Source: Bradyrhizobium sp. 195 | GTDB lineage: Bacteria > Pseudomonadota > Alphaproteobacteria > Rhizobiales > Xanthobacteraceae | Length of the DNA: 64,000 nucleotides | Assembly (NCBI RefSeq): GCF_023101665.1 | Contig: NZ_CP082161.1 | Location: 3,410,001 to 3,474,000 of the forward strand | Direction: 5' to 3' | In this document: positions 35,977 through 43,678 of the stretch, in pieces | Layout of the letters: the number at the start of each line of letters is the position of its first letter | Numbering within the stretch: the stretch's first letter is position 1 | Program-made: the position numbers and the translations under genes | The notes under the pieces: model-generated | Told to the model about the DNA's origin: nothing | Database searches by the model: none | Seen by the model: only the letters and a program-made list of their open reading frames with translations

Positions 35977-36873
35977 TTAGCCCACACTCTTTCGCTGATT
36001 CAGATACCGGAGAGCCAGCTTGACGAAATTGTGCACCACCATCGACGTCTCGTCCTCTCTGAAGACCAGAAACACGTCGGCCGTGGGCGGTGAGGGCCTG
36101 ATCGGACGGAATACGATGTCGGCCGTTGTGAATCGCGCAATCGACTGCGGCACGAGTGCCACGCCGAAACCGGCGGCAATCAAGCTTGGGATCGACTGGG
36201 CGTCGACGACCTGTTGGGACACTCTTGGCAGGAAGCCGGCATCGACACAGCACGTCTGCACGTACCGTGCGAAGTCGGAGCTATTGGGATCGAGGACGAC
36301 GTGATCCTCCGATGCCAGGTCACCGAGGGCGATGCGCTTGCGGCGCGCCAGCCGATGGGTGCCGGGCATTGCGAGAACGACCTCTTCCCGCCATGCAAGC
36401 TTGCTGGTCAGGTCGCGCTCGGCCGGAATGCCGCGAATGAGGCAGATGTTGGTGGTGCGGCCGAGAAGTGCCGCGATCTGCAGCGCGGGTGCCTGCTCAT
36501 GCACCGTCATCTTGACCCGTGGAGCGACCTCCCGGTAGGCCGCGAGCAGCTCTGCGAGACGGCCGCGCAGAATGGAGCCGGTCGCTCCGACATCCAGCGT
36601 TCCGATCAGGCCGGCCCCAATCGAGCGAACCTCGTCCTCGGCGACTTTGACCTGTTGCAGGATGGCGCGTCCCCGCACCATCATGGCTTCACCGGCCTGG
36701 GTCAGCTCGACCCTGCGGCTGGTCCTGTAGAGGAGTTGGGTCCCGAGCTCGGCCTCGAGGGACTGGATATGCTGGCTGAGCGGGGGCTGCGAGAGGTTCA
36801 GCCGCCGGGCGGCGAGCGTAAAGCTGCGCTCTTCGGCAACCGCAATGAAGTACCGGAGCTGGCGGAGATCCAT
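35977..36873 (-). CDS. LysR family transcriptional regulator
   Basis: 298 residues. N-terminal HTH: MDLRQLRYFIAVAEERSF, AARRLNLSQPPLSQHIQSLE, then VELTQAGEAMMVRGRAI; CatM/CbbR-like effector domain after residue 90. Divergent from the dctA-type gene, with a 17-bp palindrome in the gap, so it very likely controls the transporter and ureide genes. The effector may be a ureide or its breakdown product. Confidence 0.9.
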   Translation of the reverse strand: MDLRQLRYFIAVAEERSFTLAARRLNLSQPPLSQHIQSLEAELGTQLLYRTSRRVELTQAGEAMMVRGRAILQQVKVAEDEVRSIGAGLIGTLDVGATGSILRGRLAELLAAYREVAPRVKMTVHEQAPALQIAALLGRTTNICLIRGIPAERDLTSKLAWREEVVLAMPGTHRLARRKRIALGDLASEDHVVLDPNSSDFARYVQTCCVDAGFLPRVSQQVVDAQSIPSLIAAGFGVALVPQSIARFTTADIVFRPIRPSPPTADVFLVFREDETSMVVHNFVKLALRYLNQRKSVG

Positions 36874-36925
36874 AGCGAAAACCTATCAATCGTGTCGCTC
36901 TATATATTGGACTTGATGTCGCACC

Positions 36926-36942
36926 TGGTCAACGAATGACCA
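36926..36942. promoter_or_regulatory. 17-bp palindrome, candidate operator for the ureide unit
   Basis: TGGTCA-ACGAA-TGACCA is a perfect 6-bp inverted repeat with a 5-base spacer, between the divergent LysR and transporter genes. It covers an upstream in-frame ATG (36936), which argues that translation really starts at 37065. It could bind the LysR protein, or a GntR-type regulator encoded elsewhere. Confidence 0.5.
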
Positions 36943-37064
36943 ATGGAGCCTTCCTGCGTCTTGCCGCGAAAGGCTCCGTACGCGGCGACCTCGCCGCCAA
37001 CGACAAGAATGGCGGAGGCTCCGGCCGACCAAGCCAGATGGAAGCCCAGCGAGCGAGGAAAGCC

Positions 37065-38399
37065 ATGCCCAGGATCTTCAAGTCACTCTTCTTCCAGGTC
37101 GTCGTTGCACTCGCCGCGGGAATTGCTCTAGGCGTGGCCTATCCGGACATCGCGTTGCAGATGAAGCCGCTGGGTGACGGCTTCATCAAGCTCATCAAGA
37201 TGCTGGTCCCCGTGATCGTGTTCTGCGTTGTCGTGCACGGAATTTCAGCAGCCGGTGACCTCACAAAGGTTGGAAGGGTCGGCATTCGATCGCTGCTCTA
37301 TTTCGAGATCGTCACCACCATCGCCTTGGTGTTCGGCATTGCGCTCGCCTATTATTTCCAGCCGGGCGCCGGAATGAACATCGACCCGAGGACGTTGGAC
37401 GCCAAGGCGCTCAGCGGGTTCAGCCAGACGGCGGCTCAGGTCTCCGGTGGGGGTGTCTCCGAATTCCTGATGAAGCTCATTCCGACGACGCTCGTCGGAG
37501 CTTTCAGCTCCGGCGATGTTCTGCAGGTCCTGATCGTCTCGATCATGTTCGGTTGTGCCGTGTCACTGTGCGGCGAGCGCGCCAAGCCGGTCGTCGATTT
37601 CGTCGAGCGGGTGAACGAGATCATCTTCAAGATGATGAACTTCGTCGTCCGGCTCGCGCCGATCGGCGTCTTCGGAGCGATCGCCTTCACGGTCGGGAAA
37701 TACGGCATCGGTTCCCTCAAGCAGCTCGGGGGCCTCGTTGCCCTGTTCTATCTCGCGGTGGTTCTGTTTGTGGTCGTCGTGCTCGGCGCGATCATGCGGC
37801 TCTCTGGCTTCAGCCTGTTCAAGTTGCTGGCCTACCTGCGCGAAGAGCTGTTGATCGTGCTCGGGACGGCCGCGGGCGATAGCGTGCTTCCGCAGACCAT
37901 GCGAAAGCTCGAGCTGCTGGGGATCAAGCGATCGACCGTGGGTCTGGTGATCCCGACCGGGTACTCGTTCAATCTGGATGCGTTCTCCATCTACCTGACC
38001 CTGGCGGCCGTCTTCATTGCACAGGCGACGAATACGCCGCTTGCCACGGGCGATCTCCTGGCTATCCTGGGCGTCGCGTTGCTGACCTCCAAAGGTGCTC
38101 ATGGCGTCCCGGGTTCGGCCATCGTCGTCCTCGCCGCGACACTGGCCGCCATTCCGGCCATCCCGGCGATCGGACTGGTGCTTATCTTGTCGGTGGACTG
38201 GTTCATCGGCATCGCCCGCGCACTCGGCAACTATGTTGGTAACTGCGTTGCGACGGTCGTCGTCGCCTCATGGGAGGGAGACCTTGATCATGCCAAGGCG
38301 CACCGTATTCTGAACGGCGAGGTCGATCCTTCGGGAGAGGATCTGCGGGCCGACCCAGTCGGTGCGGAGGCTTCCGTCGCGGGTCTGCAGACCCTTTGA
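37065..38399 (+). CDS. DctA-type dicarboxylate/cation symporter
   Basis: 444 residues from MPRIFKSLFFQ, the usual length for DctA, with GAGGA a few bases upstream; the frame is open upstream to 36936 but that part is not conserved. Eight membrane helices and two re-entrant loops; key motifs are KMLVPVIVFCVVVHGIS, the TM7-8 region GLVIPTGYSFNLDAFSIYLT, and LLTSKGAHGVPGSAIVVLAA. It co-transports a carboxylate with Na+ or H+. Next to ureide genes it may import allantoate or ureidoglycolate, or simply malate/succinate; the former is inference from context. Confidence 0.9.
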   Translation: MPRIFKSLFFQVVVALAAGIALGVAYPDIALQMKPLGDGFIKLIKMLVPVIVFCVVVHGISAAGDLTKVGRVGIRSLLYFEIVTTIALVFGIALAYYFQPGAGMNIDPRTLDAKALSGFSQTAAQVSGGGVSEFLMKLIPTTLVGAFSSGDVLQVLIVSIMFGCAVSLCGERAKPVVDFVERVNEIIFKMMNFVVRLAPIGVFGAIAFTVGKYGIGSLKQLGGLVALFYLAVVLFVVVVLGAIMRLSGFSLFKLLAYLREELLIVLGTAAGDSVLPQTMRKLELLGIKRSTVGLVIPTGYSFNLDAFSIYLTLAAVFIAQATNTPLATGDLLAILGVALLTSKGAHGVPGSAIVVLAATLAAIPAIPAIGLVLILSVDWFIGIARALGNYVGNCVATVVVASWEGDLDHAKAHRILNGEVDPSGEDLRADPVGAEASVAGLQTL

Positions 38400-38423
38400 A
38401 CTTGGAGGCATTTGAGCTTGGCG

Positions 38424-38930
38424 ATGGTGACACTCTCGATCGAACCTTTGACGAAGAGGGCGTTCGCTCCGTTCGGAGACGTCGTCGACACGGAGGGGAT
38501 GACGCCCCTGTCGATCAACCAGGGATATGCCGAGCGCTATAATGGACTCGCCGATATCGACGTCGCCGCGGAAGGTGGAGAGATCAACATCAGCTGGTTT
38601 GTCGCGTCAAAACGGCCTGTGCCGATCGCCATCCGCCTGATGGAGCGTCATCCTCTCGGAAGCCAGATGTTCATGCCCTTGACCGGAGCGAACTGGCTGG
38701 TTGTCGTTTGCGCCGACCCGCTGGTGGTATCGAGCTATCGGGCGTTCGTGGCAAATGGCCGCCAGGGGGTAAACTATGCCCGGAACTGCTGGCACCACCC
38801 GCTGCTGGTTCTCGAGGATGCAAGCTCATTCCTCGTTGTCGACCGGATGGGAGACGGCGATAATCTCGAAGAATATTGGCTGAACGAGGCGATGCACCTC
38901 GATCTCGGGTCGATCGCATCGCACCGGTAA
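38424..38930 (+). CDS. allA: Ureidoglycolate lyase
   Basis: 168 residues from ATG 38424, giving MVTLSIEPLTKRAFAPFGDV, which lines up with AllA starts; TTG codons at 38412 and 38418 are closer to the GGAGG site and remain possible. Conserved features are NQGYAERYN, SWFVASKRPVPIAIRLMERH, and GSQMFMPLTGANWLVVV. It splits ureidoglycolate into glyoxylate and urea, the last step of one allantoin route. It sits 24 bases after the symporter gene. Confidence 0.88.
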   Translation: MVTLSIEPLTKRAFAPFGDVVDTEGMTPLSINQGYAERYNGLADIDVAAEGGEINISWFVASKRPVPIAIRLMERHPLGSQMFMPLTGANWLVVVCADPLVVSSYRAFVANGRQGVNYARNCWHHPLLVLEDASSFLVVDRMGDGDNLEEYWLNEAMHLDLGSIASHR

Positions 38931-38945
38931 CTTTCACGAGGCTTG

Positions 38946-39788
38946 ATGATGTCGTCGCAAACCTATCACATACCGCAGGGCGGCCTTCCGCCGCAGACGG
39001 ACCTTCTGAGCGGCCGGGCGGTCTTTACCAACGCCTACGCCGTCATCCCCAACGGCGTGCAACGCGACATCGTCGTCAGCCATTTGCCGCACTGGGACAA
39101 CACGCGTGTCTGGGTCCTGGCGCGACCGTTGTCCGGCTTCGCCGAGACGTTCTCCCATTATCTCATGGAGATCGCGCCGACCGGGGGAAGCGACATGCCC
39201 GAGCCGGACGACGATGCCGAGGGAGCGCTGTTCGTCGTGGGCGGCCAGCTGACTCTCAAGTTGGTTGAGAAGGAATTTGAGCTGAGGCCCGGCAGCTTCG
39301 CCTATGTGCCGCCCGGCTGCGCCTGGCGCATTCACAACCGCGGCGAGGGCCCTGCGCAGGTTCACTGGATCCGCAAGCTGTACCAGCGCGTGCCGGGGTT
39401 GGCCGCGCCCGAAGCGTTCGCGACCAACGAGGACGCGATCGAGCGCGTGGCGATGCCGGGCACGGAAGGACGATGGGCAACCACACGCTTCATCGATCCG
39501 GCCGACATGCGCCATGACATGCACCTCAATATCGTGACGTTCGAGCCGGGCGCCACGATTCCGTTCGCGGAGACGCACGTCATGGAGCACGGCTTGTACG
39601 TGCTCGAAGGCAAGGCGGTCTACCGTCTCAATCGGGACTGGGTCGAGGTGGAGGCCGGAGACTACATGTGGCTGCGCGCCTTCTGCCCGCAGGCGTGCTA
39701 CGCGGGAGGCCCCGGCCGGTTCCGCTACCTTCTTTACAAGGACGTCAACCGGCACATGAATCTGCGGCAGGGACCTCCGCTGATTTAG
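38946..39788 (+). CDS. allE: (S)-ureidoglycine aminohydrolase, bicupin
   Basis: 280 residues with a GAGG ribosome site five bases before the ATG. Two cupin domains: the first with EGALFVVGGQLTLKL and GSFAYVPPGCAWRIHN, the second with HDMHLNIVTFEPGATIPF and MEHGLYVLEGKAVYRLN plus the GDYMWLRAFCPQACYA segment, as in UGHY/YlbA. It converts ureidoglycine to ureidoglycolate with release of ammonia, using Mn2+. With AllA it forms a two-step lower ureide pathway. No allantoinase or allantoate amidohydrolase is in the window. It is convergent with the catalase gene. Confidence 0.9.
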   Translation: MMSSQTYHIPQGGLPPQTDLLSGRAVFTNAYAVIPNGVQRDIVVSHLPHWDNTRVWVLARPLSGFAETFSHYLMEIAPTGGSDMPEPDDDAEGALFVVGGQLTLKLVEKEFELRPGSFAYVPPGCAWRIHNRGEGPAQVHWIRKLYQRVPGLAAPEAFATNEDAIERVAMPGTEGRWATTRFIDPADMRHDMHLNIVTFEPGATIPFAETHVMEHGLYVLEGKAVYRLNRDWVEVEAGDYMWLRAFCPQACYAGGPGRFRYLLYKDVNRHMNLRQGPPLI

Positions 39789-39807
39789 CCTTGAGCGCTG
39801 TGAGAGG

Positions 39808-41079
39808 CTATTCCGTCTGCTCGACCGCGGCCGGCATCTTCGCGACCGACATCAGCGATCGTGCAACCTGATTGAGGAGCTGATCTGAGTTTTCCTCTTC
39901 GGCGAGCGACTTCGACAACAGGCTGACGATGGCGCTGTGGCGAAGCTGCTGGGCGAGATTGCGTGCCGTCGTGTAGGCGGCGATCTCGTAGTGCTCGACC
40001 CGTTGCGCTGCTCCAATCAGGGCGAGGTCCGCGGCCGCATCCTCCTTGTCCTCGCCTTCTGCCATGATCTCCTGACCTTCCTCGACGAGCCCCATCATTC
40101 CCTTGCAGGGCTTGGCCCGTGCGGACTTGCCGAGCATCTCGAAGCATTCGTTGATGCGCTCGACCTGGGCCTCGGTCTCTGCCAGATGCTGTTCGAACAG
40201 CTCGCGCAATTGATCGAAGCGGGCAGCTTCCGCCATTTTGGGCAGCGCCTTGGTCAGCTGCTTTTCCGCATGCAGGATGTCGCGGAGCTCATCGATCAGC
40301 AGATCGCCGAGACCGGCTTCATCCACCGGCGGCGAACTCTCCGTGACGATGGCGGTGGCGGGGCCGGGCTCGCCGGCCTGGATTGCGGGCGAGTCCGTGA
40401 AGACCCAATCGCCACCCTCGTTCCAGGGCCCCCGTGTATCGATCTCGCCGTGATCTCCGCTGCCGGTCGAATCGTTGAAGAACTGATCGACCAGGCCTGG
40501 AGTCGGCGCGATACGGCCGATGCTGAGCGACGGCTTGCCCATGCTCTCGAGCGCCAGCGCGAACGCCTTCATGTGCGTGATCTCGCGGGTCATCAGGAAT
40601 TGCAGCGCGTCCTTGGTGCCGGCGTCGTCGCAGAAGTTGATGAGCCGCTCATAGACGATCTTCGCCCGCGCCTCCGCCGCGATATTGCTGCGCAGGTCGA
40701 CGTCGAGCTCGCCGGTGATCTTCAGATAGTCCGCGGTCCAGGCATTGCCCTGGGAGTTGAAGAGATTGACCCCGCCACCGCCCGCGATCGCGATCAGGGG
40801 ATCGGCCTCGGCGGCCTGACGATCGAACTTCGAGGGCTTGAGGTGCATCCGCGCGAGCGTGCCGACCACTTCCAGATGGCTGAGCTCTTCGGTGCCGATG
40901 TCCATCAAGAGGTCCTTGCGGTCGGGATCCTCGCAGTTCAGGCCCTGTATCGAATACTGCATTGCAGCTGCGAGTTCGCCATTGGCGCCTCCGAATTGCT
41001 CCAGCAGCATGTTGCCAAAACGGGGGTCCGGCTCATCGACGCGAACGGTGAACATCAACTTCTTGACGTGGTGATACAT
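39808..41079 (-). CDS. Manganese catalase fused to a DUF892 ferritin-like domain
   Basis: 423 residues. The first ~200 are a manganese (non-haem) catalase: Glu35 in GGANGELAAAMQY, the Glu65-x2-His68 pair in EELSHLE, Glu136 in AAEARAKIVYE, and Glu166-x2-His169 in EITHMKAF are the expected dimanganese ligands. After a Pro/Ser linker (about 240-255), residues 256-415 form a DUF892/YciF four-helix bundle: LGDLLIDELRDILHAEKQL, HLAETEAQVERINECFEMLG, VEHYEIAAY. Free-standing Mn catalases end near 290-300 residues, so this is a true fusion. A peroxide-stress role in the cytoplasm is likely. Confidence 0.88.
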   Translation of the reverse strand: MYHHVKKLMFTVRVDEPDPRFGNMLLEQFGGANGELAAAMQYSIQGLNCEDPDRKDLLMDIGTEELSHLEVVGTLARMHLKPSKFDRQAAEADPLIAIAGGGGVNLFNSQGNAWTADYLKITGELDVDLRSNIAAEARAKIVYERLINFCDDAGTKDALQFLMTREITHMKAFALALESMGKPSLSIGRIAPTPGLVDQFFNDSTGSGDHGEIDTRGPWNEGGDWVFTDSPAIQAGEPGPATAIVTESSPPVDEAGLGDLLIDELRDILHAEKQLTKALPKMAEAARFDQLRELFEQHLAETEAQVERINECFEMLGKSARAKPCKGMMGLVEEGQEIMAEGEDKEDAAADLALIGAAQRVEHYEIAAYTTARNLAQQLRHSAIVSLLSKSLAEEENSDQLLNQVARSLMSVAKMPAAVEQTE

Positions 41080-41202
41080 GGGAGCTCTCGGTGTCGGAGG
41101 ACAGTAGAAGATGTGTCTCCAATAGGCGCCGCTGCTGTTTGTTCCTATTGCGCAGATCCGCGTCGACGTATGCAGCGCACTGCATGTGCGCCTTGAAAGT
41201 GG

Positions 41203-41982
41203 TCAAGCAACCGCGACATCTGCAGCTACCGGTCTCGGGAGTGGCGGCCGCGCATCCTCTCCGGACCGCATGCTCAGATAGGCCGGGTTGAAGCCAGCGA
41301 GGCGGACCAGGCCTCGCCAGTCCGTGATCGCGATGGTCTTGCCCCGCCATTGCAGCAGGTTGCAGCGGCGCAGCTCCTGTATCGTGCGATTGGCGTGAAC
41401 CGGGGAGATGCCGCAAGCGGCAGCGAGATCGGACTGGGTGAAGGGCGAGGACAACCGGAAATCCCTGGCGAGCCCTACGCTTTGCAGGCGCACGGTGATC
41501 TCGCAGAGCAGATGCGCCACGCGCGTCAGTGCGTCTCGACTGCCGAGGCTGATGGTCCAGTTTCGCTGGATGGCGTGATCTGTCAGCAGCATCAGCAGCA
41601 GGGCGCGCGACATCGCCGGCGAGCGCGCCGCCAATTCGTGAAAGAAGCGGTGTGGCACGAGTGCGACGATGGCGGGGCCGAGCGCGACCAGATTGCCGTC
41701 AATGCGGGGACGGTAGAGCGTGTGGGGGTCCGCGATGTCACCGGGAACGCAGATCGAGGTAATCTGGCCGTCCGGACTCTCCGGATTCTGCCAGGAGAGA
41801 TATCCCTGCAGCAGCAGGCAGCATCGGGTTGTCTCGTCGCCGTGCCGCAGGATGGCCTGACGGGCGCCGAAATGGGCAATGCTGCTCGGCATGTCCGCGA
41901 GGAGGTCGAGATCGTCGCTGGATATTTCGGCAAGGCTCGTCAATCGATCGGCGAGCTTGGAGAAAGCAAATCCTGCCTGCAT
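41203..41982 (-). CDS. Crp/Fnr family transcriptional regulator
   Basis: 259 residues. An N-terminal cyclic-nucleotide-type beta-roll (about 35-130, with GDETTRCCLLLQGYLSW) and a C-terminal HTH, FTQSDLAAACGISPVHANRTIQELRRCNLL (residues ~180-210). No N-terminal cysteine cluster for an Fe-S centre is seen, so it is not a classic oxygen sensor. It lies between the catalase and DUF305 genes on the same strand; it could govern either, but no target site was identified. Confidence 0.88.
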   Translation of the reverse strand: MQAGFAFSKLADRLTSLAEISSDDLDLLADMPSSIAHFGARQAILRHGDETTRCCLLLQGYLSWQNPESPDGQITSICVPGDIADPHTLYRPRIDGNLVALGPAIVALVPHRFFHELAARSPAMSRALLLMLLTDHAIQRNWTISLGSRDALTRVAHLLCEITVRLQSVGLARDFRLSSPFTQSDLAAACGISPVHANRTIQELRRCNLLQWRGKTIAITDWRGLVRLAGFNPAYLSMRSGEDARPPLPRPVAADVAVA

Positions 41983-42160
41983 CTGATGTCCGATGGCCCG
42001 CCCGCTTCATACCTTGGCCGATCGGGTGGGGAGCGAGCATTAACCTGTGATAGGTCGACGAATGTATCGCCGATGCACCGCGGAAACGTGACCCGGCACT
42101 TGCAAAGCTCAAGGCGCCTGCCGAGCGAGGAGAGGCGCGTTCGGCGCGAAATTCCGTCGC

Positions 42161-43336
42161 TCAATTGACTTTGTCGCCGAGCATGTTGTGGAAGGCGGTG
42201 GTGACGGCGGCAATGCCGTTCGCGCCGTGCATCAGCGCGATTTCACCCTGCTGCTCGTGACGAATGGCATGGGCCATGATGCGCAGGCGCGGGTCTCCCT
42301 GGCTGTGCCACATTTGGTCTGCCATCCTGACCGCGCCCCTGTGATGCTTGCTCATCATCTCCACGAACACCGTATCGAACTGATCGGGCGACGCAGTCTT
42401 GACCTCTCGCATCTCGGCGGCCGTCAGAAAGCCGGGCATGGCGGCACGTTCCTCCGTGCTGCAATCGGGCATCTCGGTGTCGAACCAGCTGAGCCACCAG
42501 TTCTCGAAAATCCGGTTTTCGCCGGACTGGCTCGCGACCATCAGCATCGCGAGCTTCTGCAGATGCGGAGCCTGCGCGCGCCCGACGGCAATCCGCGCCA
42601 GCTCGATGCCTTGCGCATGGTGTGCCGTCATGTGGCGGATATAGGTCTGGTCCGCATCCCTGACACGGCCGATCCACGGCGACTCGTAGCCATGGCCGCC
42701 GAACAATGCGCTTGCTCCAAGCACTGCGACCACGCCGAGTGCGCCTGTGGTCCAAGCATTGGTGAAGCGGACGTCGTGTTCCGGCGCATGGCCACGCCTC
42801 CAGCGCAGGCGGGCGAACAGGGGATACATCACGGCCGATGAACCGTGGACGAGCAAGCCGATCCAATAGGGCTGTTGCAGCGTGATCAGCGGCTGCCAGA
42901 ACGGAAACAGCGGTACGAGCACGAACCATTCCAAACTTGAAGAGAACACGGCCCAGGGCAGTGCGAGCAACAGGATCGTCCGCGGGCGCAGATCGGCGGT
43001 CCAGCGCCCGAGCACGCCGAAGAACAACAGCGCCCAGGAGAAATCCGCCCATTGATGGAAGGCGATCCCGGCGAGGATCGCGTGCCACGACGGCTCCGCA
43101 CTGATGGCCCAGTCCCGTGCAGGGATGGCGGCGACCGTCATCCAGTCGACCGCCGCATCGCGGCCGATCCGGGCGGCGAAGAGCTGGCTGACGATGGTCG
43201 AGAAGGTGCTGCTGATCAGGCCGAGTTCGGCCGCCGCGAGCCAACGCGATCGCCGCCGTTCGCCGGTGACGTACGACGCGCTTTGGTCAGCGCGCCGCGC
43301 TGCAGGGAAATGCGCCGGTTGCGAACCGGCGGTCAC
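42161..43336 (-). CDS. Membrane protein with C-terminal DUF305 domain
   Basis: 391 residues from a GTG that overlaps the TGA of the CsbD gene (GTGA). After a polar N-tail, residues ~35-230 hold about six hydrophobic helices (for example FSWALLFFGVLGRW, LLLALPWAVFSS, GALGVVAVLGASALF). The C-terminal DUF305 domain (about 245-385) has two histidine pairs in similar helices, RHMTAHHAQGIELARIAV and MMSKHHRGAVRMADQMW, which suggest a metal (copper?) site outside the membrane. Most DUF305 proteins are shorter and lack the large membrane part. Confidence 0.82.
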   Translation of the reverse strand: MTAGSQPAHFPAARRADQSASYVTGERRRSRWLAAAELGLISSTFSTIVSQLFAARIGRDAAVDWMTVAAIPARDWAISAEPSWHAILAGIAFHQWADFSWALLFFGVLGRWTADLRPRTILLLALPWAVFSSSLEWFVLVPLFPFWQPLITLQQPYWIGLLVHGSSAVMYPLFARLRWRRGHAPEHDVRFTNAWTTGALGVVAVLGASALFGGHGYESPWIGRVRDADQTYIRHMTAHHAQGIELARIAVGRAQAPHLQKLAMLMVASQSGENRIFENWWLSWFDTEMPDCSTEERAAMPGFLTAAEMREVKTASPDQFDTVFVEMMSKHHRGAVRMADQMWHSQGDPRLRIMAHAIRHEQQGEIALMHGANGIAAVTTAFHNMLGDKVN

Positions 43337-43530
43337 GTGAGCTGCTTGAGTTTCTTCAGTGGATTCAACTCGCTCGGCTTGTCCTGCTTGGCCTGCTTGA
43401 CCTGTTCGTCGCGGCCGCGCTGCGCTTGCGCCTTGCCGTCATCGTGGAGATCCTGGTCGCCGATGATCTCGCCGATGGCTTGCCTGGTCTTGCCGACGAT
43501 CCGTCGCTGAAGATCCTTCGTCTTGCCCAT
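43333..43530 (-). CDS. CsbD family stress protein
   Basis: 65 residues, small, highly charged: MGKTKDLQRRIVGKTRQAIGE followed by IIGDQDLHDDGKAQAQRGRDE, the CsbD core. GGAGAT lies before the ATG. CsbD proteins belong to general-stress regulons. Its stop overlaps the DUF305 gene start, so the two are translationally coupled. Confidence 0.85.
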   Translation of the reverse strand: MGKTKDLQRRIVGKTRQAIGEIIGDQDLHDDGKAQAQRGRDEQVKQAKQDKPSELNPLKKLKQLT

Positions 43531-43678
43531 GACCTATCTCCGCGCTCATGCCGCAGCCCCGGCGCGTGAAGGGGGAGCGCCGGGGCTTGCGGTTTCGTCC
43601 ACTCGGCTTCCGGCAGCAGGGGGGGACGCCGGGAAGCGTTGGTGAGACTCTCTGACGGGCGGATGGTTCCTGTGGGCC

